DNA of 5,642 nucleotides from Deltaproteobacteria bacterium (lineage in GTDB: Bacteria > Myxococcota_A > UBA796 > UBA2385). Below the pieces are notes generated by a model, which had not been told where the DNA came from, made no database searches, and saw only the letters and a list, made by a program, of their open reading frames with translations. A program made the position numbers and the translations under genes. Location: assembly GCA_016845285.1 (NCBI GenBank), contig JAERSX010000161.1, positions 1 to 5,642 on the forward strand. The letters are read 5' to 3'. Positions 1-5,642 of the stretch are shown piece by piece (position 1 is the first letter of the stretch; every line of letters begins with the position of its first letter).

Positions 1-1004
1 TCTCGAATGGCGCGGTACTCACGCTCGTAGCGCTTGAGGTTGTCGAGCACGATGTCCAGGTTCTTGTCGTGGACATCGCTGGAGATCTCCGCCGAGAGCT
101 CCACCATGGCCCGAGCCACCTGGTGGAGGCGATCGTTGAGCTCGCCGAGCTTGTCGATGTCACGGTTGGAGCGGGACTTGCCCGCGTAGTTCTCACGGTA
201 GACGCCGAAGCCCTGGTTGGCCTCGTCGGCCAGGGCGCGGGCGAGGTCTCCGCGGGTCTGCTGTGCCCGCGCCTGCTCGATCTCCCGAAACTCCCGCTTG
301 TGATGCTGGATGCGCTCGCTGACCTTGCGGATGTTGCCCAGGTGAGACTCCGAGCGGAGCCCGTGCTGGTCGCGCAGGTGGAGCATCTCCTGGTGGACGT
401 CCGAGAGCTCGCCGATGACCCGCCGCAAGAGGGCCAGACGCCGGGTGCTGCGCTTCTGGCCGGCGAAGTGCACGCGGTAGAGCGCGAATTGTTCGTTGGC
501 CCGGCTCGCGAGGACCGAGGCCTGGCGCTCTGGGGTGAGGCTGCCGCGGGCCTTGGGGATCTCGGCTAGCTCGGCCTCGAAGGTCTGGAGGTTCCGCTCC
601 ATCTGCTGGAGGAGATCGGCCTGCCAGCCCGCTTCGTGGTTCGCTGCAAGACCCCGGGCCTTGTCGCGCCAGTCACGCTGCTCTGCGGCCAGCTCACGGA
701 GCAGCGCCGTGTCTCGCGTGAGGCGATTCTGACCCGCGAAGTGGCGCATGTACCGCTGAAAACCAAGCCAGCTCCAGTCGCCCAGGCGGTGGGCGCGGCC
801 CACGTCCGGGCCACCGGCCTGAACACCCGCGATGGCCGTGCGCTCGGCCTGGTAGAGGCCGATCCGGTCATCGACCTTGCTCAACAGATCGGCATCGCCA
901 GCCTCGGCGACCGAGCCGCGCAAGGCGGAGATGTCGGTGATGATGCTGTCGAGCAGGGCCAGATCGCGGGTCGCACGGCTCTTCCCGGCAAAGTTCTGGC
1001 GATA
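1..1004 (-). repeat. Four tandem protein repeats (84-93 residues) with a FAG[QK]-x-R-x-[TN]-R signature
   Basis: Units measured from the signature tyrosine run 1004-753 (84 residues), 752-480 (91), 479-201 (93), and 200 to the left edge (incomplete). Shared positions are Tyr, then Arg or Met, His or Asn three residues after the Tyr, Phe or Tyr, Ala-Gly, Gln or Lys, Arg, Thr or Asn, Arg, and Leu pairs. Late in units 2 to 4 there is a second weaker block with an aromatic residue followed by glutamates and Ile (FEAELAEI, HKREFREI, YEREYRAI). The DNA copies are well diverged, so this is an old protein-level duplication and not a recent DNA repeat. Confidence 0.8.
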
Positions 1005-1043
1005 GCGATCGTGGATGGCGGTGGCATCTTCCGAGAGCGACAC
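1..1043 (-). CDS. Tandem-repeat protein of unknown function, N-terminal part (3' end outside window)
   Basis: The minus frame is open from the TAA at 1134-1136 to the left edge. No family is recognised. I place the start at the GTG at 1043, giving at least 347 residues, because it is the only usual start codon between that stop and the first repeat, and a GAGG lies 5 nt upstream (plus-strand 1049-1052). The protein is rich in charged residues, Leu, Ala and Gln, has no signal peptide or membrane segment, and looks largely alpha-helical. It contains at least four copies of a unit that begins YRQNFAGKSRATRD, YMRHFAGQNRLTRD, YRVHFAGQKRSTRR and YRENYAGKSRSNRD, followed by a hydrophobic 'LALL'-type stretch and Glu/Arg/Gln-rich helices. 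Third positions are mostly G or C, as in neighbouring genes, and the repeats are conserved only at protein level, which argues for real coding sequence. It is divergent from the DUF4336/tetR unit. Function is unknown; a helical scaffold or binding protein is a guess. Confidence 0.8.
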   Translation of the reverse strand, partial: MSLSEDATAIHDRYRQNFAGKSRATRDLALLDSIITDISALRGSVAEAGDADLLSKVDDRIGLYQAERTAIAGVQAGGPDVGRAHRLGDWSWLGFQRYMRHFAGQNRLTRDTALLRELAAEQRDWRDKARGLAANHEAGWQADLLQQMERNLQTFEAELAEIPKARGSLTPERQASVLASRANEQFALYRVHFAGQKRSTRRLALLRRVIGELSDVHQEMLHLRDQHGLRSESHLGNIRKVSERIQHHKREFREIEQARAQQTRGDLARALADEANQGFGVYRENYAGKSRSNRDIDKLGELNDRLHQVARAMVELSAEISSDVHDKNLDIVLDNLKRYEREYRAIR

Positions 1044-1048
1044 GTGGA

Positions 1049-1052
1049 CCTC
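1049..1052 (-). promoter_or_regulatory. Ribosome binding site for the repeat-protein gene
   Basis: On the minus strand GAGG lies 5 nt before GTG 1043. This site decides the start, since the frame has no ATG or other usual start codon upstream of it. Confidence 0.5.
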
Positions 1053-1106
1053 ACAGGCTGTGTCCCCGGCCTCTATGGGTGTGCCGCCCGCCGTGCACCC
1101 CCACTC

Positions 1107-1135
1107 TTGACCACAATCTGAACCACCATTAGATT
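1107..1135 (+). promoter_or_regulatory. Sigma-70-type promoter of the DUF4336-tetR operon
   Basis: A -35 box TTGACC (1107-1112) and a -10 box TAGATT (1130-1135) are separated by exactly 17 nt. Initiation would fall near 1142, giving a leader of roughly 24 nt before the ATG at 1166, which is preceded by a weak GGGG (1157-1160). The -10 box and start point lie inside or beside the palindrome at 1133-1155, so the promoter should be repressible. No equally good promoter was found on the minus strand for the divergent gene, although the rest of the 1044-1165 gap must hold it if it exists. Confidence 0.6.
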
Positions 1136-1155
1136 ATTGACTCCGAGTCAAGAAT
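1133..1155. promoter_or_regulatory. Palindromic operator, probably for the adjacent TetR-family repressor
   Basis: The core is a perfect inverted repeat, TTGACT (1137-1142), CCG centre, AGTCAA (1146-1151). It extends outward as ATT (1133-1135) paired with AAT (1153-1155), with one mismatched pair at 1136/1152. The total is 23 bp with 9 of 10 arm positions paired. Size and symmetry suit a TetR-family dimer, and such repressors often bind next to their own operons. Its overlap with the -10 box and start point predicts repression by promoter occlusion. It may also influence the divergent repeat-protein gene, whose GTG is 90 bp away. Which protein binds it is inferred from position. Confidence 0.7.
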
Positions 1156-1165
1156 TGGGGCATCC

Positions 1166-1840
1166 ATGTTCATCGAGTTCGTCGACGGCGTCTACACCCA
1201 CGAACAGTCCTTTGGGGTGATGGGACTCGCGCTCGGCATCCGCATGACGGTGGTCCGAATGGGCGACGGCGGCCTGCTTGTCCACTCGCCGGTCCGCCCC
1301 AGCCCCGAGCTCGAGGCCGCGGTGCGGAAGCTCGGTGAGGTTCGCCACATCGTGGGCCCGAACCTCTTCCACCACCTGTACCTGGGCCACTGGAAGGCCG
1401 CCTTCCCCGAGGCGGCGCTCTGGGCACCTCCAGGCCTCGCCAAGAAACGCAAGGACCTCACCCTCGACGGTGAGCTCGGTCGAGAAGCCCCGGCTGCCTT
1501 GGCCGCCGACTTCGATCTCATCGCCGTCGACGGGCAGCCACTCGTCGACGAGCGCATCCTGCTGCACCGTGCCTCGGGCACCACCATCCTCACCGACCAG
1601 GTCTTCCACATCCACGACACCAACTGGTTCACCACCGGCTACCTGAAGCTGTGCGGCATCCACCAGAAGGTGGGCAGCAGCGTCCTGCTCAAGATGGGCA
1701 CCAAGGACAAGGCGGCGGCCCGCAAGAGCATCGATCGGGTGCTGGGCTGGGAGTTCGACCACCTCGTGATGGCTCACGGGGAGCTCATCCGGGATGGTGC
1801 TCGCGAGAAGCTGCGTGCGGGCATGGAATGGCTCGGGTGA
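1166..1840 (+). CDS. DUF4336 family protein (metallo-beta-lactamase-like fold)
   Basis: The 224-residue product fits DUF4336, a family related to metallo-beta-lactamase-fold hydrolases, with no well-established substrate. Features seen, in order: a strand-rich start with 'LLVHSP' (about 37-42), 'VRHIVGPNLFHHLYLGHW' (59-76, with His69, His70 and His75), 'WAPPGL' (86-91), 'ILTDQVFH' (141-148, Asp144), and 'VMAHGEL' (201-207, His204) near the C-terminus. The classical HxHxDH metal loop is absent; the NLFHH segment sits where it would be, so metal binding and catalysis are uncertain. There is no signal peptide, so it is probably cytoplasmic. The ATG start follows a weak GGGG by 5 nt and lies just after the promoter/operator. 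Its 3' end overlaps the tetR start by 13 nt, implying coexpression and probably translational coupling. A role in handling or detoxifying the regulator's ligand is inference. The family call is from remembered motifs. Confidence 0.8.
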   Translation: MFIEFVDGVYTHEQSFGVMGLALGIRMTVVRMGDGGLLVHSPVRPSPELEAAVRKLGEVRHIVGPNLFHHLYLGHWKAAFPEAALWAPPGLAKKRKDLTLDGELGREAPAALAADFDLIAVDGQPLVDERILLHRASGTTILTDQVFHIHDTNWFTTGYLKLCGIHQKVGSSVLLKMGTKDKAAARKSIDRVLGWEFDHLVMAHGELIRDGAREKLRAGMEWLG

Positions 1841-2499
1841 GCAAGGCCAGCTCCGACAGCGCCGAGAAGGCACGCCTTGCCCGCAAGGCACGCCGACAGG
1901 CGGCAAGGCGGGGCGCCATCCTCGATTCCGCGCAGCGCGTGCTCGCCCGCTCGGGCATCCACGAGTTCAGCATCCGTGCGGTGGCGGTCGAGGCCGACGT
2001 CTCAAAGCCGACCGTCTACTACTACTTCACAGACCGACAAGCCCTGGTGAGCGCCCTCGCCAGCAGGCTCCTCACCGCCGAGATCGAGGCCATGCTCGAG
2101 GTGGTCGCCGGTGCCCCCACTGGCCTCGACGCCCTCGGCGCCCTCGTCCGGGCCCGGACCGCTCACTACGCCACAGACCTCGACGCCTTCCGCATGCTCT
2201 ACCTGTGGCCGCAGGTCTTCGGCATGGACCGGGCCACCCTCGACGAGGTGATCCTGCCCGGTGCCGACCGTCTCAACAGCGCCCTCGAGGCTCGGCTCGT
2301 GGCCGATCAACGCGCCGGCCTCGTCGATCCGGCGCGCCACCCCCGCCTGCTCGTCAACGTCGCGGTGACCACGTCACACGGCATCCTCGCGGTGGTGAGC
2401 GGCATGGACCAGGTGGGTGACTCGACGAAGTTCGCAGCCATGGCCATGGCCGAGGAAGCGGCGGTGGTGCTGATGCAGGGGGCCCGGAGCGCGCCATAG
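1828..2499 (+). CDS. TetR/AcrR-family transcriptional regulator
   Basis: The 223-residue product has the usual TetR length and layout: an N-terminal DNA-binding domain and a helical ligand-binding/dimerisation domain. After a long basic lead (residues 14-28, many Lys/Arg), the helix-turn-helix spans about 29-75. It includes 'ILDSAQRVLARSG' (31-43), 'FSIRAVAVEADVS' (47-59) and the recognition-helix hallmark 'KPTVYYYFTDR' (60-70). Residues from about 80 on form the variable effector domain, with Trp127, Phe131 and several Met, so ligand cannot be predicted. I chose ATG 1828, which overlaps the DUF4336 gene by 13 nt; GTG 1837 in the same frame is an alternative that would remove three residues. 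The upstream open frame has no other plausible start. It is cotranscribed with the DUF4336 gene and is the obvious candidate to bind the palindrome at 1133-1155, repressing its own operon. Confidence 0.92.
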   Translation: MARVSKASSDSAEKARLARKARRQAARRGAILDSAQRVLARSGIHEFSIRAVAVEADVSKPTVYYYFTDRQALVSALASRLLTAEIEAMLEVVAGAPTGLDALGALVRARTAHYATDLDAFRMLYLWPQVFGMDRATLDEVILPGADRLNSALEARLVADQRAGLVDPARHPRLLVNVAVTTSHGILAVVSGMDQVGDSTKFAAMAMAEEAAVVLMQGARSAP

Positions 2500-2503
2500 G
2501 TTA

Positions 2504-2517
2504 GCGGGCCCGCCCGC
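2504..2517 (+). other. Small GC hairpin between tetR and cysS
   Basis: GCGGGC and GCCCGC are self-complementary with CC between them, so in practice a 5-bp stem with a 4-nt loop. No T-run follows, so it is not a standard intrinsic terminator. It lies just before the cysS ribosome binding site in a 28-bp gap and could be chance in GC-rich DNA or could slow readthrough or translation. Confidence 0.25.
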
Positions 2518-2522
2518 AGGAG
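2518..2522 (+). promoter_or_regulatory. Ribosome binding site of cysS
   Basis: AGGAG lies 5 nt before ATG 2528. It is a near-consensus site and fixes the cysS start. Confidence 0.8.
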
Positions 2523-2527
2523 CCGCC

Positions 2528-4003
2528 ATGCCCGCCCCATTCCGCATCTACAACACGCTCAGCCGCAGGGTCGAAGACTTCGAGCCCGTCCGCCCCGGAC
2601 ACGTTGGCCTGTACGTGTGCGGGATGACCGTGTACGACCGGGCCCACGTGGGCCACGCCCGGGCCTTCGTCGTCTTCGACAGCTTCGTCCGCTACCTGCG
2701 GCATCGCGAATGGGAGGTCACCTTCGTCCGCAACTTCACGGACGTGGACGACAAGATCATCAAGCGGGCCAACGAGCGCGGCATGGAGCCCATCGCCCTG
2801 GCCGAGGAGAACATCGCGCTCTACCACCAAGACGCCGACGCCCTCGGGCTGCTCCACCCCGAGCACGAGCCCCGGGTGAGCGAGTGCATCGACGACATCC
2901 AGGAGATGATCGGCCGCCTCGTCGACGGTGAGCACGCCTACGTCAGCGAGGGAACCACCTGGTACGCCGTCCCCTCCTTCGAGGAGTACGGCAAGCTGTC
3001 CGGCCAGAAGGTCGACGGCCTGCGCAGCGAAGACGTCGTGGCCGGCAAGCGCCACCCCGCCGACTTCGCGCTCTGGAAGGCGAGCAAGCCCGGCGAGCCC
3101 ACCTGGGACAGCCCCTGGGGACCCGGGCGTCCCGGCTGGCATATCGAGTGCTCGGCCATGGCCAAGACCACCCTGGGCGTCACCATCGACATCCACGGCG
3201 GCGGCCTCGATCTGGTCTTCCCCCACCACGAGAACGAGGTGGCCCAGTCCGAAGCGGCCCACGACTGCGCCTTCGCCCGCTACTGGATGCACAACGGCCT
3301 GCTCACCATGTCGAGCGGCCAGAAGATGGGCAAGAGCCTGGGCAACGTCATCAACATCGACGAGGCCGTCGCCCGCTTCCCGGCCGAGGCCCTGCGGCTC
3401 TACTACCTGCAGAACCACTACCGCTCGCCCCTGCCGTGGGACGAGGACGCCCTTCCCACCGCGCTGGCCATGCTCAGCCGGTTGTACGAAGCGCGCGAGG
3501 TGGCCGAGGCCATGAAGGGTTCCGAGGAGGCCGCCGATGTGGCCCGCGACCTCGGTCCCGACGCCCAAGAGCTCATCCGCCTGAGCGCAGACTTCGAGGA
3601 CCGCTTCTTCGACGCCCTCGACGAGGACTTCAACACGTCCAAGGCGCTCAGCTACGTCTTCGAGCTCGTGCGGGCCGTGAACCGCTTCAGCAACCACAAG
3701 AAGGCCCGCAAGCGGGGCGGCCCCGTGGTCGCAGGCGCGCTCGTGGCCTTCGGCATCGTGCGAGACAGCCTGGGCCTGCTGGCCATGGACGTCGACGCCT
3801 TCATGGGCGAGGTCAAGACCAAGCGCCTGGCCGACATGGGCATCGATCCGGCCGACATCGACGCCCTCATCGAGGAGCGCACGGCTGCCCGGGCCGCCAA
3901 GGACTGGGCCCGCGCCGACGCCATCCGCGCCGAGCTCACCGACAAGCACATCGAGGTGCGCGACGGGGCCGGCGGGGCCGAGTGGCGGGTGCGGCTGAGC
4001 TGA
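2528..4003 (+). CDS. cysS: Cysteinyl-tRNA synthetase
   Basis: This cytoplasmic class I aminoacyl-tRNA synthetase charges tRNA-Cys with cysteine using ATP. The 491-residue length is close to, slightly above, the bacterial norm. Features in order: the N-terminal 'YNTLSRR' (8-14); Cys31 in 'YVCGMTVYD'; the HIGH-type ATP motif as HVGH (40-43); 'NFTDVDDKIIKRA' after the first fold segment; 'GWHIECSAM' with Cys208; 'FPHHENEVAQSE' with His233 and Glu237; and the second ATP motif as KMGKS (266-270). Cys31, Cys208, His233 and Glu237 match the known zinc ligands that confer cysteine specificity. A helical DALR-type domain with 'DEDFNTSKAL' follows, then a C-terminal tRNA-binding tail. Gly in place of Ser in KMSKS is a tolerated variant in this family. 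The start is supported by AGGAG. It follows tetR by 28 bp on the same strand; readthrough is possible, but an essential gene is likely to have its own promoter, which I did not identify. Confidence 0.98.
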   Translation: MPAPFRIYNTLSRRVEDFEPVRPGHVGLYVCGMTVYDRAHVGHARAFVVFDSFVRYLRHREWEVTFVRNFTDVDDKIIKRANERGMEPIALAEENIALYHQDADALGLLHPEHEPRVSECIDDIQEMIGRLVDGEHAYVSEGTTWYAVPSFEEYGKLSGQKVDGLRSEDVVAGKRHPADFALWKASKPGEPTWDSPWGPGRPGWHIECSAMAKTTLGVTIDIHGGGLDLVFPHHENEVAQSEAAHDCAFARYWMHNGLLTMSSGQKMGKSLGNVINIDEAVARFPAEALRLYYLQNHYRSPLPWDEDALPTALAMLSRLYEAREVAEAMKGSEEAADVARDLGPDAQELIRLSADFEDRFFDALDEDFNTSKALSYVFELVRAVNRFSNHKKARKRGGPVVAGALVAFGIVRDSLGLLAMDVDAFMGEVKTKRLADMGIDPADIDALIEERTAARAAKDWARADAIRAELTDKHIEVRDGAGGAEWRVRLS

Positions 4004-4010
4004 GGCTCAG
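3995..4010 (+). terminator. Hairpin overlapping the cysS stop codon, possible weak terminator
   Basis: CTGAGC and GCTCAG form a perfect 6-bp stem around a TGAG loop that contains the cysS TGA. No T-run follows. It sits where two convergent genes meet in a 39-bp gap, so some termination signal is expected here. A second 6-bp inverted repeat, GCGCCT/AGGCGC (4039-4044 and 4054-4059, 9-nt loop), brackets the stop codon of the opposing aminotransferase gene. Both may be chance. Confidence 0.3.
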
Positions 4011-4042
4011 GCCGGGCAGACGCTCACTCTTCGCCGAAGCGC

Positions 4043-5362
4043 CTAGCCCTCGAAGGCGCGATCGGTGATCTCCAGGCCGCGATCGATGATCTCGAAGCCC
4101 TCGAGCAGCTGCTCTTCGGTGATGCACAGGGGCGGGTTGCACATGAAGCTGCCCCAGCGAACAAAGGTGAACATGCCGTTGTCGCGCAGGAAGTTGGCGA
4201 ACTCGACCATGGCCGGGTGGCTGCTGTTGTAGCCGGCGATGCGATCGCCGCGGCTGTTCTTCTGCACGTCGACCATGCCGAAGAGGCCGATGCAGCGGCC
4301 CTCGCGAACGCTCGGGTGCTTCGCCTGCAGGCGGTCCATCTCGCTGCGCATCACGCCGCCCAGGCGGGCTGCGTTCTCCACGTGGCCCTCGTCGACCAGC
4401 ACGTTCACGCACTCCAAGGCCACGCTGAGCGCGAAGGCATGAGAGTTGTAGGTGAGGCCGCCCCAGAAGACGTTCTCGTCGAAGTGCTCGGCAATCTCGT
4501 CGCGAATGGCCACGCAGCCCAGGGGGATGGTGGAGCTGGTGAGCCCCTTGGCCATGGTCACGATGTCGGGCACGATGCCGCCGTGCTCGAAGGCCATGAG
4601 CTTGCCCGTGCGGCCCCATCCCGCCATCACCTCGTCGCAGACCAGCAGGATGCCGTGGCTCGAGAGCAGGTCCTTCAGGCCGCGGAGGTAGCCCTCGGGC
4701 GGGGGCAGGATGCCGTTGGTGCCCGTGACGGTCTCGATGAACATGGCCGCGATGTTCTGCGGCCCCTCGTACATGATGAGCTCGTCGAGGTACCGAAGGT
4801 TGTTGTCCACGATCTCGGCGTCGGAGTCACCGAAGCTGTAGTGGTAGGGGCTGGGGTCGAAGACCTTGACGAAGCCGGGCGTGCCGGGCTCGTTGGCCCA
4901 TCGCCGGGGGTCGCCCGTGAGCTGCATCGTGGCGTTCGTGGCGCCGTGGTAGCTCCGATACCGGCTCAGGATCTTGAAGCGACCGGTCTTCAGCCGGGCC
5001 AGCTTGATGGCGTTCTCGTTGGACTCGGCCCCACCGAGGGTGAAGAAGAAGGTGTTGAGATCGCCCGGCATGAGCTCGGCCAGGCGCAGCGCCAGCTTCG
5101 CGCGGGCCTCGGTGGCCGCCCCGGGGAAGGCGTAGAGCAAGCCGTCAGCGGCGCGCTTGATGGCTTCCACGATGCGCGGGTGGGAGTGGCCCACGTTCAC
5201 GCTCATGAGCTGGCTGTTGAAGTCCAGCCAGCGCTCACCCGATGGGCCGTAGAGGTAGACCCCCTCGGCCCGCTCGATGGGCATGGGCGTGACCTTGCCA
5301 CGCGCCGTCCAGTTGAAGAGGGTGTGGCGGAGACAGGCGGCGGAGATCTCTTCAGGCGTCAT
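4043..5362 (-). CDS. Class III PLP-dependent aminotransferase
   Basis: The 439-residue product has the typical length and motif order of class III (omega-type) aminotransferases, which move amino groups between an amine or amino acid and a keto acid using pyridoxal phosphate. Seen: 'GHSHPRIVEAIK' (58-69) near the N-terminus; the phosphate-binding 'GGAESNENAIKLAR' (110-123); 'SYHGATNATM' (137-146); 'ETVTGTNGILPPPEGY' (210-225); 'CDEVMAGWGRTGK' (242-254) with Asp243 facing the PLP ring nitrogen; and 'TMAKGLTSSTIPLG' with Lys272 as the Schiff-base lysine. 'GGLTYNSH' then supplies the partner-subunit phosphate contact. All key residues are present, so it should be active. Substrate is not set by sequence alone: an omega-amino acid, taurine or beta-alanine type donor with pyruvate or 2-oxoglutarate is possible. 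There is no signal peptide. The start is backed by GAGGA 5 nt upstream. It is convergent with cysS and 45 bp downstream of the Tyr-rich gene. Confidence 0.93.
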   Translation of the reverse strand: MTPEEISAACLRHTLFNWTARGKVTPMPIERAEGVYLYGPSGERWLDFNSQLMSVNVGHSHPRIVEAIKRAADGLLYAFPGAATEARAKLALRLAELMPGDLNTFFFTLGGAESNENAIKLARLKTGRFKILSRYRSYHGATNATMQLTGDPRRWANEPGTPGFVKVFDPSPYHYSFGDSDAEIVDNNLRYLDELIMYEGPQNIAAMFIETVTGTNGILPPPEGYLRGLKDLLSSHGILLVCDEVMAGWGRTGKLMAFEHGGIVPDIVTMAKGLTSSTIPLGCVAIRDEIAEHFDENVFWGGLTYNSHAFALSVALECVNVLVDEGHVENAARLGGVMRSEMDRLQAKHPSVREGRCIGLFGMVDVQKNSRGDRIAGYNSSHPAMVEFANFLRDNGMFTFVRWGSFMCNPPLCITEEQLLEGFEIIDRGLEITDRAFEG

Positions 5363-5367
5363 GACGG

Positions 5368-5372
5368 TCCTC
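5368..5372 (-). promoter_or_regulatory. Ribosome binding site of the aminotransferase gene
   Basis: On the minus strand GAGGA lies 5 nt before ATG 5362, a strong site that supports the chosen start. Confidence 0.75.
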
Positions 5373-5394
5373 GCTCAGAAACCGCCGCACCATA

Positions 5395-5407
5395 GCGCGG
5401 ACCGCGC
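5395..5407 (-). other. GC palindrome immediately after the Tyr-rich gene's stop
   Basis: GCGCGG and CCGCGC flank a single base, so the usable hairpin is a 5-bp stem with a 3-nt loop. It directly follows the TAG of the Tyr-rich gene on the minus strand and lacks a T-run. It may mark the end of that transcript or be chance. It occupies part of the 45-bp gap before the aminotransferase gene, in which no clear promoter is visible. Confidence 0.25.
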
Positions 5408-5642
5408 CTACTGGATGGCAGCGACGCCGTACCAGTAGTTGGTGTAGTAGCCGATGTAGTACGGGTAGTAGCCGTAGGTGTTCGAGTAGTACTCGTCGAT
5501 GCTGCCGATGGAGTAGGTGAACACGCTGCCGTCCCAGCCCGCGTAGGCCCACGCGTAGTAGTAGCCGTAGTACCCGAGGAGGGCCCAGTCGTAGCCGTAG
5601 CCGTAGAAGTCGGAGGCGTAGGCGTAGACGTAGTAGTCGTCC
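5408..5642 (-). CDS. Tyrosine-rich protein, C-terminal 77 residues (5' end outside window)
   Basis: The minus frame is open from the right edge to the TAG at 5408-5410 and gives 77 residues, of which 25 are Tyr and 4 Trp, with many Gly, Ala, Asp and Ser and almost no positive charge. It reads as short aromatic clusters such as 'YYVYAYAS', 'GYGYDWALLGYYGYYYAW', 'YGYYPYYIGYYTNYWYG', and ends GVAAIQ. All 25 tyrosines use TAC, which matches the high third-position GC of the real genes. The same DNA is full of TAG in one plus-strand frame. No known domain is recognised and no Cys is present. Extreme Tyr/Gly content is known in surface, adhesive, cell-envelope or phase-separating proteins, but nothing visible decides among these, and the N-terminus, where a signal peptide would be, is missing. 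It is codirectional with the aminotransferase gene 45 bp downstream. Confidence 0.72.
   Translation of the reverse strand, partial: DDYYVYAYASDFYGYGYDWALLGYYGYYYAWAYAGWDGSVFTYSIGSIDEYYSNTYGYYPYYIGYYTNYWYGVAAIQ

Noticed and set aside
69..1121. Plus-strand open frames over the repeat-protein region (69-569, 496-732, 636-1121)
   Set aside because: They are antisense to the minus-strand repeat protein, whose repeats and motif conservation mark the coding frame. Their products are Val/Leu/Gly-rich shadow sequence without domains.
1073..1129. Minus-strand 18-codon ORF starting at ATG 1129, between the operator and the repeat-protein gene
   Set aside because: Too short, no clear ribosome binding site and no recognisable features; more likely untranslated leader or intergenic sequence.
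1044..1133. In-frame upstream extension of the repeat protein containing four Cys codons
   Set aside because: No ATG, GTG, TTG or CTG occurs there before the TAA at 1134-1136, and it overlaps the opposing promoter region; the GTG at 1043 with GAGG upstream is the better start.
1137..1142. TTGACT as a second -35 box for the DUF4336 gene
   Set aside because: A -10 box 17 nt later would fall at the start codon, and no A/T-rich hexamer is there; this is one half-site of the palindrome.
1148..1906. 252-residue minus-strand ORF antisense to the DUF4336 gene
   Set aside because: Antisense shadow of a gene with recognisable family motifs; product is low-information His/Val/Glu-rich sequence.
2501..3949. 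482-residue minus-strand ORF opposite cysS
   Set aside because: A long shadow caused by high GC at third positions; cysS on the plus strand carries all family motifs.
4217..5395. 392-residue plus-strand ORF opposite the aminotransferase
   Set aside because: Shadow of a motif-complete class III aminotransferase on the minus strand.
5352..5552. 66-residue minus-strand ORF rich in Arg, Leu and His
   Set aside because: It lies in another frame of the Tyr-rich gene and runs into the aminotransferase start; no ribosome binding site or motif supports it.

Overview
The window is GC-rich throughout, with C or G at nearly every third codon position, and genes packed 28 to 122 bp apart. This fits a high-GC bacterium such as a myxobacterium-like or other deltaproteobacterial lineage. 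That assignment is an impression from base composition and protein style; nothing here is lineage-specific.

Layout from left to right. (1) On the minus strand, a gene runs off the left edge. Its product is built from tandem repeats of about 84-93 residues, each opening with a Tyr/Phe-Ala-Gly-(Gln/Lys)-x-Arg-x-Thr/Asn-Arg signature; I do not recognise the family. (2) A 122-bp divergent intergenic region holds a good sigma-70-type promoter pointing right and a near-perfect 23-bp palindrome that overlaps its -10 box. (3) On the plus strand, a DUF4336 (metallo-beta-lactamase-like) protein gene overlaps a TetR-family regulator gene by 13 nt. (4) Then comes cysS, encoding cysteinyl-tRNA synthetase, complete and with a strong ribosome binding site. 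(5) Convergent to cysS on the minus strand is a class III PLP-dependent aminotransferase. (6) Upstream of that, and running off the right edge, is the 3' end of a gene whose product is about one third tyrosine.

How they work together. The DUF4336 and tetR genes form a two-gene unit. The palindrome sits exactly where a TetR dimer would block the promoter, so the simplest reading is an autoregulated operon released by an unknown ligand. cysS is housekeeping and need not share that regulation. The aminotransferase and the Tyr-rich gene are codirectional and 45 bp apart, but their products suggest no common function.

Most notable for follow-up are the repeat protein, the Tyr-rich tail and the palindromic operator. 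No RNA genes, mobile elements, attachment sites or CRISPR arrays were seen. No stretch over 300 bp lacks a gene.
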